NCBI GenBank assembly: GCA_013696385.1
Contig: JACCYR010000036.1
Span: 1 to 5,119, forward strand
Origin: Acidobacteriota bacterium
Lineage (GTDB): Bacteria > Acidobacteriota > Blastocatellia > Pyrinomonadales > Pyrinomonadaceae
Direction of reading: 5' to 3'
Length of the DNA stretch: 5,119 nt
The notes beneath the pieces are model-generated. The model searched no databases. It was given only the letters and a program-made list of their open reading frames with translations, and was not told where the DNA came from. Below, in pieces: positions 1 through 5,119 of the stretch. The position numbers were made by a program, and so were the translations under genes. Numbering within the stretch: the first letter of the stretch is position 1; each line of letters starts with the position of its first letter.

Positions 1-733
1 AAACAAACATTGCGCGTCCGATGACCAGATTACGATTGACAACTCCCCAATAGCGGCTATCGAGACTGCGGTTGCGGCTATCGCCCATCACAAAATAACT
101 GTCTTCGGCAACAGTAAAAGGTTTCCCTGGTGCGGCAAATGTGTAATCAGAATCTCCGCCGCTTTCTATCTCTGTTTCGGAATAATAAACGTCGTAACTT
201 TGTTCGAGTTGCCGTTCTTCAAATTCCTTTGTGTTGAGTGCTGACTTTTCATCCGAAGCGTCTCCGATTACACGATGTTCAGGCAAAAGCCGGTCATTAA
301 TATAAACTTCATTGCCGCGAACTTCGATTTTATCGCCGGGCAAACCGACAACCCGCTTGACGAAATTAATTTGAAAAGGCGGTCCGGCTTGTTCTTTTTC
401 CGCCTTTGATTTGTTTAGCGAGTCAGGATAGCCGGGGAATTTGAAGACAATAATATCGCCGCGCTGAATTTCGCGCTGCGGCAAAAAGGGAAGCGGATTG
501 CCGCCCGGCGCAAAGATAAATTTATTAACCAGCAAATAATCGCCGACTAAAATCGTGTTCTGCATCGAACCAGTCGGAACGGTAACGGCTTGCAGAATAA
601 ACGTCATTCCGAAAATTGCCATTATTAAAGTTACGACAAACGATTCAAAATATTCGCGGAAAATGCTTTTGGACGGTCCGAGCAGTTTTTTTTCGGTCGG
701 TGGTTTATTAATTTCTTTTTCGTTCTTACTCAT
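1..733 (-). CDS. lepB: Signal peptidase I, 3' end outside the window (partial)
   Basis: Membrane-bound serine protease that removes signal peptides from exported preproteins on the outer face of the inner membrane. The window gives 244 codons from ATG at 733, and the frame is open to the left edge. Seen in the translation: a short polar N-terminus; one hydrophobic segment at about residues 32-50; the catalytic-serine box PTGSMQNTI with Ser56; the catalytic-lysine box FVKRVVGLPGD with Lys126; and the conserved GDSRNRSLDSRYWG block at 217-230. Only a short C-terminal piece should be missing. The usual SMxPT box reads SMQNT here. A charged, mostly acidic insertion at about 152-195 separates the Lys box from the GDSRNS-type box. 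It starts 21 nt after the rnc stop, so the two are very probably cotranscribed. No good Shine-Dalgarno precedes the ATG, which suggests weak initiation or coupling to rnc. Family assignment is firm. Confidence 0.95.
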   Translation of the reverse strand, partial: MSKNEKEINKPPTEKKLLGPSKSIFREYFESFVVTLIMAIFGMTFILQAVTVPTGSMQNTILVGDYLLVNKFIFAPGGNPLPFLPQREIQRGDIIVFKFPGYPDSLNKSKAEKEQAGPPFQINFVKRVVGLPGDKIEVRGNEVYINDRLLPEHRVIGDASDEKSALNTKEFEERQLEQSYDVYYSETEIESGGDSDYTFAAPGKPFTVAEDSYFVMGDSRNRSLDSRYWGVVNRNLVIGRAMFV

Positions 734-754
734 ATTTTTACAAATGCCGGAATT

Positions 755-1486
755 TCAACTCTCTTCTACGTTTTTCGGTTTCTTTTTGTTTAATTTCTTC
801 AAAGCCTGACTCGCCGCTTGCATTTCGGCAGCTTTTATCGAACTGCCTTTGCCGCGCACTTTGCCTTTTTCCCAAACTGCTTCAACCAGAAAATGTCTCT
901 CGTGCGGCGGACCATCCGTTTTTATCAGGGCATAAGTTGGGGCGGGAAGTTTGTCTGCTTGAAGCGTTTCCTGAAGCAAAGTTTTGTAATCAATCGAAGT
1001 TTTCGGCGTTGCCTGGCGAATTTCCTCGGCGTAAATACGGGTTACGAATGACCGCGCCGAAATATAACCGCTGTCGAAAAAAATCGCGGCAATAACCGCT
1101 TCCAGAGTGTCTGCCAACATTGCTTGTTTGCGTCTGCCGCCAGTTTTTTCTTCCCCGCGCCCGACGCGCATAAATTCACCAATACCGATGTTTTCCGAAA
1201 TTTTTGCCAGCATTCCCATACTGACAAGATGGTGTTTCATCAACGTCAGATCGCCTTCGCTGGCTTTCGGATGACGAATGTAAAGTTGTTCGGCAATTGC
1301 CAGACCAAGCACGGAATCACCGACAAATTCGAGCGATTCATTTTGCAGATTGCGGGTTTTTTCTTCGTCGCCGTCAAGAACTTTTTCGTAAGCCCAAGAC
1401 CGATGCGTAACAGCGCGTTCAAGCAAAGCGAGATTTTGAAACTTGTAGCCGAGCAGTTGTTCAAAATTTGCAAGATTTATGGACAT
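755..1486 (-). CDS. rnc: Ribonuclease III
   Basis: Double-strand-specific endoribonuclease that processes rRNA precursors and structured mRNAs in the cytoplasm, acting as a Mg-dependent homodimer. The protein has 243 residues, a normal length. The catalytic domain (about 5-155) carries the signature NESLEFVGDSVLGL, with Glu53 and Asp57 as the expected metal ligands, and ADTLEAVIAAIFFD with Asp126 and Glu129. A double-stranded-RNA-binding domain follows at about 166-232, with the typical GPPHERHF turn and GSSIKAAEMQAASQAL helix. The C-terminus is a short lysine-rich tail. All key catalytic residues are present. The start at 1486 gives a canonical N-terminus, but no clear Shine-Dalgarno is visible before it. 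lepB follows after 21 nt; upstream, a terminator hairpin ends only 28 nt before the ATG. Having rnc directly before lepB reverses the lepB-rnc order of enterobacteria but keeps the same pairing. Confidence 0.97.
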   Translation of the reverse strand: MSINLANFEQLLGYKFQNLALLERAVTHRSWAYEKVLDGDEEKTRNLQNESLEFVGDSVLGLAIAEQLYIRHPKASEGDLTLMKHHLVSMGMLAKISENIGIGEFMRVGRGEEKTGGRRKQAMLADTLEAVIAAIFFDSGYISARSFVTRIYAEEIRQATPKTSIDYKTLLQETLQADKLPAPTYALIKTDGPPHERHFLVEAVWEKGKVRGKGSSIKAAEMQAASQALKKLNKKKPKNVEES

Positions 1487-1514
1487 AGAAGGCTCATTTT
1501 AAGGATGTTGCGCC

Positions 1515-1553
1515 AAAAAACAAAGTCGGACGCATCTGGTTTTGCGCCCGACT
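1515..1553 (-). terminator. Rho-independent terminator after the secreted-protein gene
   Basis: Read on the minus strand, AGTCGGGCGC (1553-1544) pairs with GCGTCCGACT (1533-1524). This gives ten pairs including one G-U, around a 10-nt loop. A TTGTTTTTT tract (1523-1515) follows. It begins 31 nt after the stop of the gene at 1585 and is a well-formed intrinsic terminator for that gene. It also lies in the immediate upstream region of rnc, so it may limit or set readthrough into rnc-lepB. The plus strand lacks a T-tract after the hairpin, so it works in one direction only. Confidence 0.85.
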
Positions 1554-1584
1554 AATCATTAATCAAACCATTTGCGAAAGAAAA

Positions 1585-2958
1585 TTAGCGTGTGCCTTTC
1601 TTTTTCGGCGCAGGTTTTTTAGCCGGAGTTTTGGTTTTGGCTGATGTATTCGTCGTGGCTTCATTTGATGAATTGCTGCCATTGGTTTTACTAACGGTAA
1701 CTTTCGTTGTGGATTCCGTCGTTGTCGTCGAACTTAATGGCTTGGTTGTCGTCGCCGGTTTTGGTGTCGTCGTTGCCGGTTTTGTTGTCGCCGGAGTTGT
1801 TCCCGGTTTAGCTGTGCTTGGAGTCGTCGGCGTTGTTGTGGTAGTCGGTGTCGTTGTCGCTGCCGTTGTTTCATCTTCACCAACCGGCGCAACCTTGGTT
1901 GTCGGGTCGGGCATTGGTTTGCTCATCACGCTTGAAATGTAAGCGTCAACGTCCTCTCTTTTGCCTTCGTAACGAATTCTGTAAATATCTTTCAAACTGC
2001 TTAAAAGTCCGTCACGATAAGGTTTATTTGCCGCAGATTTGTCCGCTACGCTGTAAGCTCTAGCGTATGCATCAATCGCACGGTCGGAATAACCTTTCTG
2101 AAGCGCGATAAGTGCTTTTACTTCATCGGTTGCCTGATTTTCCGTTTCTTTCAGTTTCGCAACAATTTCGTCACCGAGCCGAGCAACTTGGTCGCGGTAA
2201 TACAAAGCAATGGTTTGATACAGAACGGCATCGGTTTTGGTCGTGGAACTGTTAGCTTGAGTAGCTTTATAAAGAAAGGGGAGTGCTTCTTCCTTTTTAC
2301 TTTGACCGTAATACATTACGTAACCGACGATATAATTCATCCAGCCAAGCGCGTTTTCTTTGTTTTTATAAGAATAGGCTAACACGCCGTAACTGCCGTT
2401 GACCGAAGTTTTACCGGCTTGAATTTTATCAATCGCACTTTTCGCATAACTAACAGTTTCATTGTTGTAAGTATTAACCGGCGGATTCATTCTGGCTTGG
2501 TCATACCCGACTGTTGCCAGCACGATTAAAACGTCAACTATGTCAGGGTTTTTCGCTAGAATTTCTTTTCCGACGGCAAAAGTATCGGCGGTGTTTTTGC
2601 TCTTAATCGCCGCGTCGAAACGATTGAAAAGAGCATTTTGTGCTTCTACTTGTTTAGCATCGTTTATTTTAACTATATCTTTTTCAAGCGCGGGAACGGT
2701 TGTTTTGAGATACTCAATAATCGCTTTATCTTCTTCACAAGCTCCGAATTTTTCGATATATTGTTTTGCCGCATCAATGGCAGTTTGTTTTTGTTCAATC
2801 GTTTTACCTTGAAAATTCCCTTGAAACTTTTTTTCATACAAATCTTGTTTCATCTCAAGATTTCCGCAAACGTCCTGAGCAAATACTGATGTCAAAGAAA
2901 CGGCGGTAAAAGCCGTCATGAAAATTCCAAACGCCAAAACTCTAAAAATGGTTTTCAT
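1585..2958 (-). CDS. Exported TPR-like protein of unknown function with Thr/Pro-rich, Lys-rich tail
   Basis: 457 residues from the ATG at 2958. That start is chosen because a GGAGG lies 10 nt upstream and because it opens directly into a Sec signal peptide: MKT, then a hydrophobic core at about 5-26, with likely cleavage after VFA at 28. The frame extends to 3105, but that extension has no signal-peptide or domain character. The mature part (about 29-345) is helical and charged, with TPR-like helical pairs around 108-155 and 205-255. I do not see clean TPR consensus repeats throughout. Two cysteines (31 and 74) could form a disulfide in the periplasm. Residues about 363-417 are a low-complexity Thr/Pro linker, with KPATTT units, followed by a Ser/Asn/Thr stretch and a basic end, KKPAPKKKGTR. 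The tail may contact the wall or another polyanion, but this is inference. No enzyme motif is recognised. The gene has its own promoter candidate and terminator and looks monocistronic. Confidence 0.85.
   Translation of the reverse strand: MKTIFRVLAFGIFMTAFTAVSLTSVFAQDVCGNLEMKQDLYEKKFQGNFQGKTIEQKQTAIDAAKQYIEKFGACEEDKAIIEYLKTTVPALEKDIVKINDAKQVEAQNALFNRFDAAIKSKNTADTFAVGKEILAKNPDIVDVLIVLATVGYDQARMNPPVNTYNNETVSYAKSAIDKIQAGKTSVNGSYGVLAYSYKNKENALGWMNYIVGYVMYYGQSKKEEALPFLYKATQANSSTTKTDAVLYQTIALYYRDQVARLGDEIVAKLKETENQATDEVKALIALQKGYSDRAIDAYARAYSVADKSAANKPYRDGLLSSLKDIYRIRYEGKREDVDAYISSVMSKPMPDPTTKVAPVGEDETTAATTTPTTTTTPTTPSTAKPGTTPATTKPATTTPKPATTTKPLSSTTTTESTTKVTVSKTNGSNSSNEATTNTSAKTKTPAKKPAPKKKGTR
1708..1872 (-). 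repeat. Low-complexity Thr/Pro-coding repeat tract
   Basis: Imperfect short repeats built from ACC/ACA/ACG, CCG and AAA codons encode a Thr/Pro/Lys linker (residues about 363-417), including three KPATT-type units. On the plus strand the same DNA reads as GTTGTC/GTCGTC/GCCGGTTTT repeats. Such tracts are prone to length change by slippage, so linker length probably varies between relatives. Confidence 0.75.
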
Positions 2959-2968
2959 TAAATTACAT

Positions 2969-2973
2969 CCTCC
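2969..2973 (-). promoter_or_regulatory. Strong Shine-Dalgarno that fixes the start at 2958
   Basis: On the minus strand GGAGG lies 10 nt before the ATG at 2958, in the context CTTGGAGGATG. It is the best ribosome binding site in the window, and it excludes the longer reading that would begin at 3105 and the Met seven codons before the chosen start, whose codons overlap the site. Confidence 0.85.
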
Positions 2974-3038
2974 AAGCATTCTATACCTTAAAACTTTCTG
3001 CAAAACCTGAACTCGTTGAACTGTTCCGTTTTTTGCAC

Positions 3039-3099
3039 AATTCAGATGTGTTCTTAGAAAAAAGGGTTGCACCTTTTTCCAACTGTGCAAGCCTGAATT
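3039..3099 (-). promoter_or_regulatory. Structured 5' leader of the exported-protein gene (candidate)
   Basis: Between the likely transcription start near 3143 and the ATG at 2958 the minus-strand RNA has nested inverted repeats. AATTCAG (3099-3093) can pair with CTGAATT (3045-3039). Inside it, TTGCAC (3090-3085) can pair with GTGCAA (3072-3067). A third hairpin, AAAAAGG (3078-3072) with CCTTTTT (3065-3059), overlaps the second and cannot form at the same time. This layout recalls a two-state leader, but stems are short and AT-rich, and no known riboswitch class is recognised. Confidence 0.35.
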
Positions 3100-3149
3100 T
3101 ACCACAAAAAATTAATAACAATTTTTCGTTGAAATTATTAGGAAATTAA

Positions 3150-3179
3150 ATAATCACGCAAATTTTACGTTTGTGTCAA
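3150..3179 (-). promoter_or_regulatory. Sigma-70-type promoter for the exported-protein gene
   Basis: The minus strand has a perfect -35 box TTGACA (3179-3174), an 18-nt spacer and a -10 box GATTAT (3155-3150, four of six matches). Transcription would start near 3143, giving an untranslated leader of about 185 nt. It sits just downstream of the terminator-like hairpin of the transpeptidase gene, as expected for a separate unit. Confidence 0.55.
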
Positions 3180-3210
3180 GTGAAAAATTCATTATCTCGG
3201 AGCTTAACGG

Positions 3211-3240
3211 AAAAAAATAAAGCTGTTGGCAGATACGGCT
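3211..3240 (-). terminator. Weak Rho-independent terminator after the transpeptidase gene
   Basis: On the minus strand AGC-C-GT (3240-3235) pairs with AC-A-GCT (3226-3221) around an 8-nt loop with one A/C mismatch, followed by TTATTTTTTT (3220-3211). The T-tract is good but the stem is short. Its place, 53 nt after the stop at 3294 and before the next promoter, fits termination of the transpeptidase transcript. Confidence 0.4.
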
Positions 3241-3293
3241 GAAATTGTGCTTTGCGGATTGAATGGTTGCTGGACAAATGGCTGAATCCAAAT

Positions 3294-4859
3294 TTAATTT
3301 TCAGGCACGATTCGCGGGCGCGATATTTCATTTTTTGCCTTTTTTACTTCTTCATTTTTTGCCTTTTTTACTTCAATGATAACAGGCAGAAACATAGATG
3401 CCGGTTTTTCGTCTTTTCTCATGATTGTTTTTGGATTTGCAGTTCTGTCCGCGCCGCCTTTTTTGCCTTTTGCCAGTAGCGAAGCGTCGCCTTCGTCGCT
3501 GTCTTCGCCTTCGGCGGTGTCAATCTGCGCGGAAGTTTTGGCGTTAACTTTAGGTTGTGGTTTGAGTTCAAGCGGAATTTGCGCGAGATTTTTATTATTT
3601 TTGGCATCGAAACGATTGCGTAATGCCGCGTAAACTCTTCCCGCGACTGCCGCCGCATATTTGCCGCGTTCGGCTTGTCCGCGAGTAATAACAATAACGG
3701 CAAATTTCGGATTTTCAATCGGCGCAACCGACGCGAAAAGTCCGACCCAACTTCCCTGTCCGATACACGAACCCGTTTTGCCCGCGACACCAAGCGAAGA
3801 ATCCACACCGCGCCGCGCCGTTCCATATTGCGCCGCGCCAATCATGCCCGGAATAACGCCCTGCAGATCTTTTTGCGGAAGATTTATCATCCGGCGCATT
3901 TGCCCGCGAAAATTTGCCTGCTCAAATTTTGTGCGCGGAATCTGCGGGATGATAACTCGTCCGCCGTTTGAAATTGCCGAAACCAGCACGGCGAGTTGAA
4001 GCGGCGTAACTTCAAAATCGTCGCCGTGCGAATAAATTCGTGCGTTATTGTTGCCAAACGGCAATCTGCCGCTTGTTTCGCCGTCGGCATTGATGCCCGT
4101 CGGTTGTCCGAATCCGAGCCTTTGCGCGTAGGAAATCATTTTGCCGCTGCCGAGATTTGCACCGACGTTTTGAAAATAACTGTTGTTAGAATAGGCAAGC
4201 GCGTCGTCCAGATTCATCGGAAATTTTCGCGGCGAGATGTTGCCGTCCTTATCAATTACATTCTCATTGATTCCGGCAATCGCGGTTACGAGTTTGATGG
4301 TCGAACACGGTTTGAAACTTTTCCGAATTGCCCAATCCTGATTAACCATCGTCAGAACTTTTCCCGTTTGCGGTTCAAGCACAACGACCGTTCCCGCCCG
4401 ATTTCCCAAAGCATTAATGGCGGCGCGGCGCACTTCCAAATCTTCGCCTTCGGTGTTGTCGTCTGCGATATTTTCAATCGTTTCGGTGCGAAGTCCGCGT
4501 TCAAAGGCGAGTCGTCGCGCCCGCGCTTCGCGGATTGCCTGTTCGCGGCGACGCTTTTCTTCCAGAACCGCCTGCCGCCGTGCTTCTTGCGCGGCGCGTT
4601 GTTTGGCTTCTTCGATTTTCGCCAAGCGTCTTGCTTCCGCTTCTTTTTGTAAATCAGCTTTGCTTTTTACCGTTTTTTTATTGCTTACCGCAGGTTTCTT
4701 GTCGGCAATCTTGTTTTTGGAAGCGGTTTGGCTTGATTTATTGTCTGGTTTAGTTACAACCTTTTTCTTTTGCGCCGGAGCGTTCACGGAAAGTAAAAAA
4801 AGAACGGAAAAAAACACGGCGGCAAACTTCGCAAGACACTTTTCGCGGATAAATAACAT
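3294..4859 (-). CDS. Penicillin-binding-type transpeptidase, periplasmic, non-canonical architecture
   Basis: 521 residues from the ATG at 4859, chosen because GAGG lies 8 nt upstream and a Sec signal peptide follows at once (hydrophobic 11-25, likely cleavage after APA at 29). An extension to 5003 has no signal-peptide logic. Layout: Lys/Ser/Thr-rich segment 31-66; very charged Ala/Arg/Glu/Lys helix about 67-122, probably coiled-coil or single helix; transpeptidase domain about 155-415; low-complexity tail 416-521 with an acidic patch (TAEGEDSDEGD) and KGKKGG. The three penicilloyl-serine-transferase motifs are intact: Ser186-Thr-Ile-Lys189, Ser224-Asn-Asn226 and Lys361-Thr-Gly363. VTPLQLA at 284-290 is typical of the PBP2/FtsI-like family. 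No N-terminal dimerisation (pedestal) domain and no glycosyltransferase domain is present. Cys185 and Cys365 are the only mature cysteines and flank the active site. It probably crosslinks peptidoglycan or binds beta-lactams; a carboxypeptidase or hydrolase role is not excluded. Confidence 0.9.
   Translation of the reverse strand: MLFIREKCLAKFAAVFFSVLFLLSVNAPAQKKKVVTKPDNKSSQTASKNKIADKKPAVSNKKTVKSKADLQKEAEARRLAKIEEAKQRAAQEARRQAVLEEKRRREQAIREARARRLAFERGLRTETIENIADDNTEGEDLEVRRAAINALGNRAGTVVVLEPQTGKVLTMVNQDWAIRKSFKPCSTIKLVTAIAGINENVIDKDGNISPRKFPMNLDDALAYSNNSYFQNVGANLGSGKMISYAQRLGFGQPTGINADGETSGRLPFGNNNARIYSHGDDFEVTPLQLAVLVSAISNGGRVIIPQIPRTKFEQANFRGQMRRMINLPQKDLQGVIPGMIGAAQYGTARRGVDSSLGVAGKTGSCIGQGSWVGLFASVAPIENPKFAVIVITRGQAERGKYAAAVAGRVYAALRNRFDAKNNKNLAQIPLELKPQPKVNAKTSAQIDTAEGEDSDEGDASLLAKGKKGGADRTANPKTIMRKDEKPASMFLPVIIEVKKAKNEEVKKAKNEISRPRIVPEN
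3327..3374 (-). repeat. Perfect 24-bp tandem duplication in the transpeptidase 3' end
   Basis: Two identical head-to-tail 24-bp units (3327-3350 and 3351-3374) encode EVKKAKNE twice, at residues 496-511. The duplication keeps the frame and shows no substitutions between copies, so it is recent or kept uniform by slippage. Confidence 0.9.
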
Positions 4860-4866
4860 CGTAAAA

Positions 4867-4871
4867 ACCTC
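4867..4871 (-). promoter_or_regulatory. Shine-Dalgarno supporting the transpeptidase start at 4859
   Basis: GAGG on the minus strand (4871-4868) ends 8 nt before the ATG at 4859. This favours that start over the in-frame ATG at 5003. Confidence 0.65.
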
Positions 4872-4952
4872 GGTGATTTGAAAATCGGAGAATAACTTTG
4901 GGGAAATTAAAAACGGTTGCTGAATCAAAACAAATTGAATTATTTGAAAACT

Positions 4953-4981
4953 TTGCTTCAAAAGCCAAATAAGACTATAAC
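4953..4981 (+). promoter_or_regulatory. Candidate promoter for the divergent gene at 5052
   Basis: TTGCTT (4953-4958) and TATAAC (4976-4981, five of six) lie 17 nt apart and would start transcription near 4988, about 64 nt before the GTG at 5052. The -35 box is weak. The -10 box overlaps the minus-strand -10 candidate. Confidence 0.4.
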
Positions 4982-5003
4982 ATTGAGAACAAGAAATCGG
5001 CAA
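4974..5003 (-). promoter_or_regulatory. Candidate promoter for the transpeptidase gene
   Basis: On the minus strand TTGCCG (5003-4998, four of six) and TATAGT (4979-4974, five of six) are 18 nt apart, which predicts a start near 4967 and a leader of about 108 nt. A second possibility is TTGGCT (4968-4963) with AATAAT (4944-4939), also 18 nt apart. The region is AT-rich, so either could be chance. Confidence 0.4.
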
Positions 5004-5051
5004 GAGAAATTTTAGATAAAAGTAAAAGCAAACGAAGGATAAAGGACAATA

Positions 5052-5119
5052 GTGAATTTTTTCAACACATTTCGCGGCAGACTTCTGATAATTTTAGCGT
5101 TTCTTCTCGTTGCCACGCT
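5052..5119 (+). CDS. Start of a membrane protein, possibly a signalling protein (partial)
   Basis: Only 22 codons are in the window. A GTG at 5052 is preceded by AAGGA with 5-nt spacing, and the frame is open to the edge. The peptide starts MNFFNTFRGRLLIILAF and continues hydrophobic (LLVATL), which is a short basic head followed by a transmembrane helix. This N-in, FRGRL-type start is common in membrane-anchored sensor kinases and related signalling proteins, but so few residues cannot fix the family. It is divergent from the transpeptidase gene, with 192 nt between the starts. The coding call rests on the ribosome binding site, the open frame and the membrane-helix pattern. Confidence 0.5.
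   Translation, partial: MNFFNTFRGRLLIILAFLLVAT

Noticed and set aside
555..809. Plus-strand frame of 84 codons
   Set aside because: It is antisense to the active-site region of lepB and the rnc end, both of which are certain genes.
1477..1497. Six-codon upstream frame (MSLLCP) overlapping the rnc start in another frame
   Set aside because: No Shine-Dalgarno precedes it and such short frames arise often by chance; there is no evidence of translation.
1592..1942. Plus-strand frame of 116 codons, very rich in Val and Gly
   Set aside because: It is the antisense of the Thr/Pro/Lys-coding tail; the composition is a by-product of the ACN/CCN repeats, and no ribosome binding site supports it.
2959..3105. 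Longer N-terminus for the exported protein, starting at 3105
   Set aside because: It would bury the signal peptide inside the protein and run across the leader and the GGAGG site that serves the ATG at 2958.
3246..3293. GGATT/AATCC inverted repeat just after the transpeptidase stop
   Set aside because: Five pairs around a 24-nt loop with no T-tract do not make a convincing terminator; the 3211-3240 hairpin is better.
3996..4652. Plus-strand frame of 218 codons opposite the transpeptidase
   Set aside because: It lies fully antisense to a domain with intact catalytic motifs, has no recognisable domain and is rich in Arg/Phe as expected of a shadow frame.
4860..5003. Longer N-terminus for the transpeptidase, starting at 5003
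   Set aside because: It places 48 residues without domain character before a canonical signal peptide, and it overlaps the promoter candidates; GAGG supports 4859.

Overview
The window holds four genes on the minus strand and the first codons of a divergent plus-strand gene at the right edge. Reading leftwards along the minus strand, the genes are a penicillin-binding-type transpeptidase (start 4859, stop 3294), a secreted protein of unknown function with a Thr/Pro-rich tail (2958 to 1585), RNase III (rnc, 1486 to 755) and signal peptidase I (lepB, 733 running off the left edge). The coding sequence looks chromosomal and vertically inherited. I see no mobile element, tRNA, rRNA or CRISPR array.

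The organism is a diderm-type bacterium of moderate to low GC content. The style of the proteins suggests Acidobacteriota, perhaps the Blastocatellia/Pyrinomonadales side: the order rnc then lepB, the SMQNT active-site box of the signal peptidase, the compact transpeptidase with a KPCSTIK motif, and TPR-like exported proteins with Thr/Pro/Lys tails. This is an impression from family resemblance, not a computed placement.

Layout: 1-1486 is an rnc-lepB unit with a 21-nt gap. A good Rho-independent terminator (1515-1553) separates it from the upstream secreted-protein gene, so rnc has almost no room for its own promoter. The secreted-protein gene has a strong Shine-Dalgarno at its internal Met (2958), a promoter with a perfect TTGACA box (3150-3179) and a roughly 185-nt leader with competing inverted repeats. 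A weaker terminator-like hairpin (3211-3240) ends the transpeptidase unit. The 192 nt between the transpeptidase and the gene starting at 5052 carry divergent promoter candidates that overlap at their -10 boxes.

Functionally the region is about the cell envelope: export and signal-peptide removal (lepB), a periplasmic peptidoglycan or beta-lactam-binding enzyme, an exported helical-repeat protein and the start of a membrane protein, with RNase III as the RNA-processing gene coupled to lepB. The most striking observation is that the only two cysteines of the mature transpeptidase lie at exactly the motif positions used by the Cys69-Cys238 disulfide of class A carbapenemases: next to the catalytic Ser, and two residues after KTG.
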